This document shows, piece by piece, positions 1 through 11,591 of a stretch of 64,000 nt of DNA. Under the pieces are notes generated by a model that worked only from the letters and a program-made list of their open reading frames with translations, did not search any database and was not told where the DNA came from. A program made the position numbers and the translations under genes. Source of the DNA: Physcomitrium patens (lineage: Eukaryota > Streptophyta > Bryopsida > Funariales > Funariaceae); assembly GCF_000002425.4 (NCBI RefSeq), contig NC_037257.1, forward strand, positions 8,638,247 through 8,702,246. The letters run 5' to 3'. Each line of letters begins with the position of its first letter. Position 1 is the first letter of the stretch.

Positions 1-176
1 AGGTAATACATATTGTGCGGGAGGAGAACCCACAAGTATCCCAGAGATGCTCATTCTGGAAATTGCGGAGAGCGGAAAAAAACTCGACGTACCAGGCTTA
101 TGTGGCGGATCGTAAGGAGTTTCTAGATCTCATTATTTCTCCGTCAATGTTCATTGATCATATGCCGTGGAAGTAA
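1..176 (+). CDS. Class-3 (DAG-lipase-like) lipase, last exon only
   Basis: This is the C-terminal end of a serine lipase of the class-3 / sn1-specific diacylglycerol-lipase-like group; the rest lies left of the window. An open frame with no start runs from base 3 to a TAA at 174-176 and encodes about 57 residues. It opens with VIHIVREENP and ends SPSMFIDHMPWK. Plant lipases of this group (some annotated as calmodulin-binding heat-shock proteins) end in the same way, with a basic-hydrophobic strand followed by a 'SPSMF.DH.PW' tail. The catalytic Ser and Asp would lie upstream and cannot be seen. An AG at 1-2 could be the splice acceptor or simply in-frame sequence. The family call is from memory of the tail motif and the exact subfamily is open. 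Confidence 0.72.
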   Translation, partial: VIHIVREENPQVSQRCSFWKLRRAEKNSTYQAYVADRKEFLDLIISPSMFIDHMPWK

Positions 177-2934
177 GTTCCTCGTCTACTGTCTCCGTTC
201 TTGAAAACGTTTGTGTACTTGATTTTCTCTTTTAAATGTCACTGTCGCCTGCTGAACTCATTTCTCGGCCAGCCTTCAATATTCTACCAACAAGCCAACT
301 ATTGAATTGATTCCAGGTGTCAGCATGCATTGAGCTCGATCGTCTCCGACAGATTCGGTCATTCGAAACAAACTCCTTTAATAGTTACGCAAAATCGATC
401 AACATTTGATTTTGAGTAACTACACGATCTGGAGATATTGGATGACGTGGAAACCTGGAGAATGGTTGCATCAGTACGCTTCTCATTTTCGTGCAGATTC
501 TCTGTACTACCAGTACTTTTATCCAGGTGCAGGTGTTTTTACCGCTGTCATACATCCTCTTTACTGGTGACGGTCGTCCACAAGAGAGTCCGGCCTTCGG
601 TGGGGGCAAGAGAAATGTGCAACGTGTTGCATCTCCTTGTGTTGATTTGAGAACGATCAGCATCAGACCTCAAGCATTATCAACCTATCTCAAGTCGGAA
701 CAGCAGTTATTCTTCAGTCCTTGCCCTTTCATATGTATCCTGCAACAAGGGTTGCAACTCTTACCAGACCACAAGCATCCGCTCCATGGAATCTGTTCAC
801 ACATTTGGTTGACAAAATTCTTAACTTTTGTCGGTGCTTCGTCAGCTCTTGTGACTTCTGTGGAAATGTACCATAAGTAGATTAGCCTCAGATTTTTTTC
901 CTCCTCGATCTGTTCTACGGAAATTGATGTGCAGGAAGACGTGCTCTACTTCTGTTCAAGGTATGCACCCATGTGCATGTTTGCAATTCGAACAACTTTC
1001 TTCATCCTCCTATCGACAAAGCAACTCATTCATCTTCTTGTCATGTCTTCAAAGATCGAACCTCATTATTACTTACCTTTCTTTCTGTGAAAGAAATGAG
1101 ACAGAACAATTTAATAGAGTGCACGGGCTATCACAAAAGTGACTCCCAAATCTTTGCTTCAGTACGAGAAGAAACTGGATGAAACGTTTTTCAATCATAG
1201 CAATGACACGTACGACGTAATTTCCGTTTACACTTCATTGTTTAGTCACAGTACTTGATCTGATAATGCTATATTAAATGCACTGGATGGTTTTCAGAGA
1301 TTATATTCCATGGTGCTCTGGAAATGTCATCGAAGCTTTTGAAAATCCATCTTCACTTTACCTGGTAGATTTCAAAACTCATAGTTACATATATACATAT
1401 ATATGTACATGTATGTGCAAAAAAATTATCCTTTTCCCAGAGCAATGAGGGCAAACTTCTGGTGTCTCATGGTTTCAATTTACCTTCACACATATTCTCA
1501 CATGTGAACGTATTCTTCCTAACATTCACATATGTCTACCTACACTTGACACTCACACCAATTATACTGAAACAGAGTGTGCAAACTGTGAATAGCAATT
1601 ACTTCTGCTTCAATTAATCAAACACTGAGTTTGTGTGTGTGTGTGTGTGTGCTCTTTGCACTTCTCTGACTAACAAATCCACATTCAATGTACTAAGCAT
1701 TGTAGAACCAGGTGTAGAGAGTGCAATTACCATACCAAAGGCATCCTGTAACCTGACTCATCTACTCTCACACTAAACAGCTACACCAAAGGGCTCCCCA
1801 AACCTCCTCTTCACCTGAAGCCCTTATCTCCACTAACTTTGTTCCTGTCACAACTAAAACAAACAAACAAACATCCATGCACTTATACAAATAATCCCTT
1901 ACTTGTATTCATTATGTGTGACACATCCATCTCATGCACCTTCTTGCACATGACCTCCCTGCGTTGCCCATTTCTCATGACCCATGTGCATTTGATTTAC
2001 TCAAAAGGAGTCACAGAAAATGAGGGAAGAATAATATTGGCAATAGCTCTTTTGAGTGGATGAGAAATAGTCCCACTGCATCTGCATGGAAGACAGCTTT
2101 TTTGCTATTGCTCTCTCTTCCCATGCAATTCAACATTTCCATTACAACCCCAATCACATCATTCATCTACATATAAAACATTGATCCATCTTACTGGGTC
2201 CTAAGGGACAAAACCCAGAGTAGTTAACATGCTGCTCTCACCCCGGTTTTCAACCACCTACATTGTGAGAAAAAAAAAAACAAAAACAAAAACAAAAACC
2301 CTGTCCAATTAATACATTTGTTTACAAATGCAGTTTAAATGGGCACAGACTCCCACACCCACACATACCCAAGTGTGCAAGGTGTGTTGTGTGCTTGAGC
2401 TTTCTGTTGCCACAACAACCCCAAAGCTTAGAATATGGGTGGGGTTACAACAATAACAGGATTAGGGTTACAATCAGTGGAAGAGGGGTCAGGGTTAGGA
2501 TTTGGTGGAGTGTGCAGAGGGGAGGGTGGTCCTGGTGGGTCACAATTGGAGGAGACAGTGAGAGATGGGGAAGAATCCAACAGGGCAGAGAGTTATGATT
2601 GTTTACTTCCAGGTGCTGGGTACAGAATGGGAAGGGAGGCAACAACCTCTCACCACCCCTTTTCACCTGAACAACAAACAACAAAAGCCACCACCAACAT
2701 GACCTATCACCCTTGTCCCCCTTTCCTCACTGCCCACTTTTGATTTCAATGAAACAATTCTTACTTTGCCCCCATGTACATTATTATCATCCCCCTCATA
2801 AATTCCATCCCTCTTGCCAAATGGGGGTGTCAGTTTCCTAGTATTAAAGCTGCCTTGGAACACCACACACGAAAACAAAGAGGAGAGAAAAATGATCCTA
2901 GGCATCATCTGTAGGCAATTTAAAAGGAATGGAA

Positions 2935-2968
<34 letters not shown>

Positions 2969-2987
2969 TTATTTATTTATTTATTAG

Positions 2988-3021
<34 letters not shown>

Positions 3022-3274
3022 TAGGTTTGTGTGTGTGTATGTATATATATAGACCATGTGATGGGGGGTTAGTGTGGAAATAGGAGAGTTTGGAAACACT
3101 ATAGTGTTCCATCAACAACAACTAACTCTTTTGTTTAAGTTGATCAGTTCCTCAAACTTGAACACATTATTTATTTATTTATTTATTTTTATAACTTTAA
3201 AAGTAAAAAGATTCAAAAGATCAAAATATAAATGTATCATACTCAATTTAAAATAAATTATATATATATATATG

Positions 3275-3315
<41 letters not shown>

Positions 3316-4354
3316 TTATATTTATTCAGTTTTCAAATTTAATTTATAATATTTTAATGAAAATATCTAAGTTTCTATAATTATGTGTAAAAAAATTAAT
3401 GTTTGATCCAAGGAAATTATAAACAAAAGGTCACAAATGTAGCATGTATTTTGTTAATATTTAGTCCCAATACTAATTTATCTGAGGCCTTCATTTTATA
3501 TTACATATTTTGAATTACACTAAGTTTCGACTGATTTCTTATGCATCCTTGTCATATGATAAACTAATTACATATTTATTTTATAAAATATTCAAGATAA
3601 TATACATATATCTGAGGCATGTAAATTTAAAATATAACTTTTAATATTTTTATTTTTATTTTTATTTTTGTGCTCATTTTTGTTTTTAGAGTAGTTTTAA
3701 TAAAAAAAGTAGTTCAAAAAAAATTCAATTGTAATTTAGAATATTGATACCTAAAACTAACATTTTGTGTTTTCATTTTATGAAAAAAATTATCATAAAA
3801 ACCTTAAGTGTTAGATTAGGTAATATGCTTGCTTCACAAAGTTTTAGGTGATATAGGACAAATCCTCTGATATGTAAGATTATTGCATATAAACCCACTC
3901 TTTTTTGTAACAAATAATAAGGCATCTTCAATTCCAGTAATTTATTGTAGATTTGATAGAGAATATTTTAAATCTTCAACTATGTGTTTCAAATATCATT
4001 TGCCCCTAAATACTAAGTTTTAAATAGCTTCAAAGTAATTAGATCATACAGCATGGTACGTACAAGTACTAATCATCATGTACAATGGTGTTAACGATAA
4101 TCTGTAATGTAATTAATGTACAAGTACATATGAAGATTTTTGTTATTACAGTGATAACTACATGTCAGACTCTATGATTTTCGCATATTGTTATTAGAAG
4201 GCATCCTTTTTCTTTATTTTTTCCATAGATTATAGTGCTCTTTGTCTCCCATCAGGTGCTTTTTTCTGTTCCCCTTTGATACCATTTTTTCCAATCTAAG
4301 AAGCTCTTCAAAAACATAAGTATAAGTATGTATATATGTATGTATATATATATA
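177..4354. other. 3' UTR and AT-rich intergenic DNA, no gene seen
   Basis: The first few hundred bases are probably the 3' UTR of the lipase. The remainder is low-complexity plant intergenic DNA with a (GT)n run near 1630-1651, the compound microsatellites listed separately and long A/T-rich stretches. Short open frames at 438-1182, 1839-2063 and 2389-2743 have no recognisable domain or codon pattern and were not called. Confidence 0.6.
2935..3312. repeat. Compound microsatellite cluster (TA)n/(TTTA)n/(GT)n/(GA)n
   Basis: Visible runs are (TA)n at about 2935-2956, (TTTA)n at about 2968-2986, (TA)n with a GT run at 2999-3050, another TTTA run near 3168-3187, (TA)n near 3260-3272 and a clean (GA)n at 3279-3312. 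Confidence 0.95.
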
Positions 4355-6038
4355 CAGTATTACCTCTTGTAAGTTTTAGAGTTAGTTCACCTCCCAAAAT
4401 ATAACTTATAGGAGGTTAAAACTTATCAGATTGGGCCAAAATCAAGTTTAAGCTTGTGAAAGCACCTTCACAAGTTGCTATTAGCAAAATCTTAGAAAAA
4501 TGGGATGAATACAAAGTCATGGGCTAGGACCAAGTTCAAGCAAAGCATCCAAGGTTGGTTCACTTCCCTGACCTTGAGGAATCATTTGCTTTGTGGATTC
4601 TACAATGGCAATCTCAAAATGTGTTGTTGTCAACAAAGCTCATTAAGGAGTAAGATCAATGCTTTGTAGAGATGCTTGCAATCTCCATAGACAAAATGGA
4701 GTTTTCAAACAACTGATTTGAAAAAAATATTCTCTTACCACAGGTTGAAAGTGATGAGAAAGCATGAGGAGGTAGACTCAACTGATCAAGCTGATATTGA
4801 TATAGTGATGCTTGCTTTGTGTGCTCACATTACAAGTTATGATTTGTGGGATATGTACAACATGGATAAAACAAGATTGTTTTACAATATGGTGCCAAAC
4901 CAAACCATTGCTCAACAATAAATTACTAGCTACAAGAAAAAAATTGCACAAGTCACCATTACATTCACAACCAATGTCGATGGAATCTACAAATTGTCAT
5001 CATTTTATACTGGCCATACCTACAAGGCCCATTGCTCCAACCATTGCACAAGCAAACAACTAGATTTTTATTATTAATCCAACAAGAAAACATAGATGAT
5101 TGAGGTCTTTTTCTAGAAATAGCTCAAAAATCTCAATAAAGAAATGAAGAGGGCGCATTGGTGGATCTTGCTCCTTATAGACAATATACTATTGCACATT
5201 ACAAACAACCAGATTCCTCTCAACATAGATGTCTATGCACTTCCTTCTAATACAACTTTAAAGATCTAGCCAATAGATGTTGGAATCATCATGACATTCA
5301 AGCAATACTATTGATGCTTCTATTTGTAGAATGCAATTGACTAAGACAAGCAAAATGAAATCAACTTATACAAGATTGACCAATTGACGGCAATGCAATG
5401 GTTACTTGCATCTTGGGTAGAAATATCTATAATAATAATAATATAAAATTGTTTTCAACATACTAGATTTTTTGAATAAGCATATAAAATCACAAAAATC
5501 AATGATAAAGAAATGGTCAAACAAGAGCTGGTAGGTGTAATTTGAAGTCTTCTATTATAAAATCTAATATCAATAAAAAAAACCTGCTCTATCCAATCAA
5601 AGAAAACCGTGTGCATATCGAGCTAGATGATAACAAAATTATTGAACTTGTTTGTCATCAACAAATAGAGGAAGGTGAAGGTGTTCACAACACCCTCAAG
5701 GAAGACTATGCACTAACGTCCTTCATGCACATGGAGAAGTTATGAAGCCTTTCTATGATTATCTCTATGCTAGATGTTGGAGATGTGGGTGAATATACTA
5801 CCCATAAGATCCTTTGCAACATTCAACAAAGCATGTTTGATTCCTAGCTAAGCTAGGTTTCCTACTGTTTACACCATCCACAAAGTTATAGCTTTATGTT
5901 TTTTTTCCTCCTTGATCATAATTGATAATTTATAAGAATTAAAACTTAACCAAAATGTAACCAAGTTGCTTCTTCAATTTTTCAAAACTTATCAGGGGTT
6001 ATAACATATTGGGAGATAACTTATGAGAAGTAATACTA
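4355..6038 (+). mobile_element. Pogo-like (Tc1/mariner superfamily) DNA transposon, decayed
   Basis: The left end begins CAGTATTACC and continues to TAAGTT. The right end read in reverse complement begins TAGTATTACT and also reaches TAAGTT, with 17 of the first 21 bases matching. A second conserved patch in both ends contains CTCCCAA followed by an AT-rich stretch. Both ends are flanked by TA (4353-4354 and 6039-6040), the target duplication of Tc1/mariner elements. Pogo-type elements classically start with CAGT and carry a CENP-B-like transposase, and that is what is found inside. The length is 1684 bp. Stops and frameshifts in the transposase show that the copy is inactive. The surrounding (TA)n tracts are a natural TA target. 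Confidence 0.82.
4450..5440 (+). pseudogene. Pogo/Jerky-type transposase pseudogene (HTH, CENP-B box, DDE)
   Basis: The remains read in order across shifting frames. A psq-like helix-turn-helix (QVAISKILEKW, about 4454-4500) is followed by a CENP-B-type HTH with WILQWQSQNVLLSTKLIKE (about 4595-4650), then HRLKVMRKHEE after a frameshift. The DDE domain follows: DMYNMDKTRLFYNMVP (first catalytic Asp region, about 4845-4905), TTNVDG (about 4970), LLLIDN (second catalytic Asp, about 5170-5190), LPSNTT and then PIDVGIIMTFKQYY near 5270-5312. In-frame stops interrupt it after KVMG, after LIKE and before PIDVG, and at least two frameshifts are needed. The DDE_1/CENP-B family is recognised from these motifs in their canonical order. 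Confidence 0.85.
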
Positions 6039-6814
6039 TATGTATGTATATATATATATATATATATATATTGTAATAATTTTACTTTGTTATCTATAGA
6101 CTCTCGTAGATTACATCCTATTATTATTTATTGAGCAATAGTAAGTATAATTACTTCCAAAACTTTAAATTTGTATTTCAACATATGACATATCTTTTAT
6201 TCATTATATGGAGCACAAATAACATGTGCAGTAACACCTGTTTTCATAAGAACTCCATCTAATAACTCTACACAAACATGAAGAAAAATAAATATACCTC
6301 TAATGTGTATAAACTGATTGCAATGGGTTGAGTCACCTTTGGTAGAATGAAGGACACACCTCAACATGCAAAACTGGAATAGAAAATATAGTTACAAGTG
6401 ACTATGATAAGGAGTCCTAGAATGAGGCATAATAAAGATCACTTTCATTATTTGGCCTTTTGGGTTGTGAAAGAACAAAGAAGTAGGGAATCTTGCAAAA
6501 GAATTAGCATGCATCCACATGGCACAGTGCTGAGAAAAGAAGAAAAAAGAAAGAAAAAAACACAGAGTGTACCCCAAGCCCACATTTGTTGTCACCACAA
6601 CCCTTTCAGCTGCAAAGCAATTGCCACTCACAAATTCTGAACCCAAATTGCTTAACTGGCACAACTTTTTGATCCAATGGCCTTCAGTTCTCACCACTCT
6701 CTGACTGTGTGTCCAATACAGAATTGATGGGAATGTGGATGCATGGATGCATGGATGGGTATGTGGGTGAAGGTTTTTATTACATCCAGGTGGTAATGTG
6801 TGTGTGTGTGTGGT

Positions 6815-6845
<31 letters not shown>

Positions 6846-7109
6846 CTAACAGTGAAGGAGGACATTGGTGGTGGTGGTGTGATTGATGAAGAAGGAAAGG
6901 AATGTGATCCAGCTTAAGGAGGAGTAACCAATTTCTGGTAGCTATGGAGCTGGACCACATGATGGGGTTGAGGATTGCACCCTTGAATCATTGCTTTCCT
7001 GTTGCTGGCAGGGAAAATGATGCTGGCTGCTGCTGCTCCTGCTGCCACTGCTTCTCTGCAGCTGCAGTGTTGACACTGTCTCTTGTGGTAGAAGTCTGCA
7101 GAAGCTGCT

Positions 7110-7149
<40 letters not shown>

Positions 7150-7480
7150 AGATACTCAAGGAGCCACCCTCACAGACCATGCTCAGTTGAAGTAAATGCT
7201 GCAACTTCAGAGCTTCTACATATATGGAAATGGATGAGATTTTTTTTTTTTTTTCTTCCCACTGAGTTGTTCAGATGAAGTTTCATGATGAGAACATAAG
7301 CTCTATTCCTTGGGAGAAGAACATTAAATGATTCTCTTAATCTGGGTTTGTTTTTGATTTTGAGGTACTGAATATGAAAAGCACTCAGTAGAACAGTACA
7401 CAAAAAATAAAGCTGGAGTTTTTATATTATTTTATATTATTTTCTTTATTTATTTATTTAGTTTCTACGTTGGATTTGAC
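6039..7480. other. Non-coding stretch with simple repeats
   Basis: It holds a (TA)n tract just right of the transposon, a 29-base poly(T) at 6817-6845 preceded by (TG)n, a GCT-rich patch near 7020-7070, and (AT)n(GT)n at about 7110-7149. Lysine-rich open frames across the poly(T) are artefacts of the repeat. No gene was recognised. Confidence 0.6.
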
Positions 7481-9482
7481 CAACACTCGTACCCTGCAGG
7501 AAAGCTTGGCAGCTGGAGCCTGGACGCAGAGGGGGGTGGCAGAGGAAGGGCCCATTTTGCATTGAATGGGGCTCTGATTTTGAGACGCCGGTCGTCACAG
7601 GTTAGCTGGTCCTCCTCGTAGAAGTGGTGTAACAACGAAGCAGAGGGCTAGTGGGTGCATGAATGCGTCACCATCAGGGAGAGAAAACCTATTTCAACCC
7701 CCAGAAGAAATGTCTGGAATTATTGGCATCCGTTTGCCCTGATGTGGAAGTGCAATTGCTGGAATCGGTTGTGACTGTAGTACACACTGCAACGCTGCAG
7801 CACTATTTCGAAGAAGAAGTAGAAAGAGAAGAAGAAGAAGAAGAAGAAGAAGAAGCCAGGCAATGACGACGATCACTCACACATGAATCATACTGTCACC
7901 GTCACACTGCTGTATTATTATCTTACACATCCCCCCCCCTTTTCCCCACCGGTACTGTCTGTCCCCTGACAGACTCTTCAAAGCTCCTCCTCCTCCGCGC
8001 ATTGCATTGCACTGGAGCTTCTTTTTCTATTTCCCATACCCGAGGAGACCAGGTGGTATGCTGTCATGATGAAGTTAGGTTACCAACTTATACTGTAGTC
8101 TTCGAACGCGTTGCGTAGTGTAACTTATCTTGCTTCTGGGAGCCGGCTGTGTGAGTAATACTTGTCGACCACTGTTCATACTCACTCAGTTACTCCCTCG
8201 CTGCCTGGTATTCATCTCAAGCTTAGGAGTTTCGCGAGCTCCAGGTGAGTGTTGCCGGCCTGCAAGCTAGTGTTGTTGACAAGTATCAGTGTTGGAGAAA
8301 CTGATGGTTGACATTGGATGTTAAGTTGTCGCGCTGCTGCAGAGGAGGATGATTCACTACCGAGCTGGCCGCGAGGAGTGGGCAGATGAGAGAAGGGATG
8401 GTTGAGTCCGGTGTGGTGAGGACCTCGAGAACTGACGATTTGAGAATGTGACTCATTTCGAGGAGCTATGCTGTTGTTTGGAGCTAATTTAGCCCAGCTG
8501 CTGTTTGGGGGGTTAAGAAGGGGTTTCATGGTCACTGTAGTTTACTTAATTAGGAAGCATATTTGAGGCTGAGGAGAGTGGAAGCCTTGTGTAGTGGAGG
8601 CTTGGTGCTGGAAGCTCCGGAAATTGTCCTGCCTTACGGTACATCGTCTCTATCAAAGGTGCACTGCAGTACCAAGCGATATCCTTAGTGCTATTGCTGC
8701 AGCACTAACTCCTTTTGGGAGTGCTTGACTGAGGTACTGCAGGGGAACCACTGATGCCGTGCCTGGACAATGTGCCGTTACAGTTTTTTCAAAGTTGAGT
8801 CTTGATTGGCTTTGCAGTTACTGCCAAAGATTAAGCGCACTGGTAACGCTAATGTTTTCTTTTCATCCATCACCACCACCTCCTCCTTCCCCTCCTCCGT
8901 CTGTATCGAGATCGCAGCTGCTGCCATCTTCTCTCTTTATCTTGCCATTCTTGAGTGGCAGTCTAACAGTTTGATTAAGTAGTGACGTGGTTACCGCTTT
9001 TCGTTTTCTTCCTTTAACAGTATATCAATCACTACGTTGTACCTTAAAAGCATTCTTGATGTCTCGGAAAACCTCTATGAAAGGAAGTCATGTGTAGGAC
9101 TTTGACGAGCCACCCGTCAATCGTAATAAGAGGAGTTCGCAATGGCCTAGATTGAGCACCACTTAGCTTCTGCTACCGTTCGGGCTCAAGGGTTCATGGG
9201 TACCCAGACTTAGTGAGGCAGCACGCGATAACTATATGCGTACTGGACATAGGCGCCTGTCTACTCTTGGTTTTGGTGAATGTTTTTATTCGATGATAAT
9301 AATCCTGTGAGAGCTTCAAAATTTCAAGCTTTGTAGATGTCAATAACCACTAATAGCAGCGCAGATCCAAGAAACAAACTTAGGGGGTGATTATATTACA
9401 TGGCTATGTCGCCCAAACGTCGTTGAGAGGATTCAAGGAGAATAAGATTTGGCGCTGCCAATACAAAAATTCGCAATATCCA
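7481..9482 (+). other. Probable promoter / 5' leader region of the GT47 gene
   Basis: Base composition becomes richer and more mixed from about 7480. A (GAA)n run lies at 7810-7856. No frame here resembles a known protein. By position it probably contains the promoter and an untranslated leader (possibly with introns) of the glycosyltransferase downstream; the transcription start cannot be seen. Confidence 0.35.
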
Positions 9483-11591
9483 ATGGGAGACAAGAATGCC
9501 CCGCAGGGTCTTGCCCACAAGGTTTTCTCGGCCAGGCACAGAGCGAAGCTTTTGCTACCCTTTTGTCTTCTCGTTGTCGGCATTGTTTGGAGCTCCTCAA
9601 GCTTGATACCTTTCAGCTCCATGCCCGGATCTCGCGTTTACTTGCGTCAGTGCGCAACCTGCGCCCCAGAAGCGGTACTTTCAGGAGATAACCTTGAAGA
9701 GGTGGGAGGTTCTACAACTCTTCAATTAAAGGTGAGGAACATATTGTCCTTCTCTCTGCTCTTGTTACGAATAATTTTTGGCTATCGTGAAGTTGACTTA
9801 AATGCAGACTGAAAATGTTCATGCTATTTGAATATCATTCAGTATTCTTTTGACATGCAACTGTTTCAATCTCACAGTGATTGAACACTTGGATTTGTGT
9901 CTTTTTAGGAGAGTCTCAACGTGCAAGATGGTCGGCATCCTCAAGCAGACACTAGGTCACAATTAGCTGCTGGCAAAAATTCCAAGGCTGGAGATGCAAG
10001 AAGTGGCAAGAATGCAGCTCTAGCGGGGAAAAAACCGAGGAAAACACTGGTACCTGATTTAGCTCTATCAGCGACGGTGGAGACAGAGGATTCACCCCTA
10101 GGTAGAAAATCTTTCTCCAAAGAAGACGATGAAGAAGACACCCAGCCTGACAAACCAGTAGAAATGGAGGAAATGGACATTCTCCGCACGGAGCTTTCTG
10201 CTGCTCTGATGCAGAGTGAGAAGCGTGCACACGGTGGCGACACTCGCATAACTGGCGATTTGTATGCGAACGGTGACAGATACGCGTTGCGAATCCTCGA
10301 CGAGATTAGGTCTAATTCGGCTCCCCCCTCAGAGAATTCATCGAGCACAGATGGAGGCTCTTGCAAAGGGAGGTACATTTACGTCTACGATCTACCTTCG
10401 GAATTCAATGTCGACCTTGTGAAAAGGTGTGACTCTCTTCTGCCATGGTTTGGCCTCTGTGAGTACTTCCAGAACTCAGGATTCGGTAGAGTTGTTGCAC
10501 CAGAGGGAGGAAAGAATGACTCTTCTCAGATTCTACAGCCTGCCAAGCGATGGTTCAACACGCACCAATATTCCTTGGAGCTCGTCTCCCATGCTCGGAT
10601 TCTGAAGTATCGGTGTCGGACGGACGACCAGAGCAAAGCGTCCTTGTTCTATATTCCGTACTATGGTGGACTTGATGTGATCCGTTGGCACTGGGCTCTA
10701 AATGCCACGAATGAGAAGCGTGATGCCCTTGGCCGGAAGCTGGTGCGCTGGCTTGAGAACCAGCCGTCGTGGAATCGGCGCGGGGGACTCGACCATGTGC
10801 TGGTGTTGGGCAAGATTTCATGGGATTTCCGGCGTCAGATCACGGGGGATTGGGGAAGCAGGCTGCTGGAATTCTCCGAAATGCAGAAGGTAACGAAACT
10901 GCTCATAGAGCGCAACCCATGGCACAAAAACGACATCGGCGTGCCACATCCCACTTTCTTCCATCCCAAATCTGCTTCAGACATCCGTCGCTGGCTGACA
11001 CACGTCGAATCCCAAGACCGGAAGAACCTCGCAAGCTTTGTCGGGAAAGATCGCCACCTAGATCCGAACAATGTCCGCGGCGCCCTCATCGACCAGTGCC
11101 GCAACGCATCAGCACACAACGACTGCTTCTTTCTAGAATGCGAGCGCGACAAGTGCTTGCTACCAGCGTACGTTACCAGGGTTTTCCTCACGTCCCACTT
11201 TTGCATGCAACCACCCGGGGATAGCCCGACTCGACGCTCCGTGTTCGATTCTCTTGTTGCAGGCTGCATTCCTGTCTTATTCCACCCCTGCACGGCGTAC
11301 CTGCAGTACCCGTGGCACCTCCCCAGCAACACTTCCTCCTGGTCGGTATACATCTCCGAGAACGACGTCAAGTCGGGCAAAGTGAACGTCATGGACGTTC
11401 TGAAAAAAATCTCCAAACACGACCGCGACGCCATGCGCAGAGTGATCCTCAAGGACATCATTCCCAAAATCATCTACGGGGAGCCTGGTGCGGATATCGC
11501 GCCCTTCAAGGACGCATTTGACATTGTGCTGGAGAATCTCTTGTATCGCGCCGCCCACTCTCCTGACCTGGAGCAACTCTCCCAGAACTAA
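9483..11591 (+). CDS. GT47 exostosin-family xyloglucan-type galactosyltransferase (MUR3/KATAMARI1-like)
   Basis: Two exons, 9483-9731 and 9909-11591, joined at phase 0 (donor AAG|GTGAGG, acceptor TTTTTAG|GAG), give about 643 residues. The ATG at 9483 was chosen because it sits in a good context and puts a type-II anchor (about residues 22-42, containing LLLPFCLLVVGIVW) close to the N-terminus, as in Golgi glycosyltransferases. An acidic, Lys-rich stem (about 85-230) precedes the exostosin domain, which starts at GRYIYVYDLP near residue 237. Family landmarks follow: FVGKDRHLDPNNVRGALIDQC, HFCMQPPGDSPTRRSVFDS (near 513) and AGCIPVLF. Members of this clade transfer galactose (or a related sugar) to xyloglucan side chains in the Golgi lumen. 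The acceptor in this organism cannot be read from the sequence. The second exon is unusually GC-rich, so both strands are open across it; only the plus frame carries the domain. Confidence 0.93.

Noticed and set aside
6392..6865. Lysine-rich 157-codon minus-strand frame
   Set aside because: It starts in and depends on the 29-base poly(T) tract and has no domain.
10835..11473. 212-codon antisense frame inside the GT47 gene
   Set aside because: It is a shadow of the GC-rich exostosin exon with no domain of its own.
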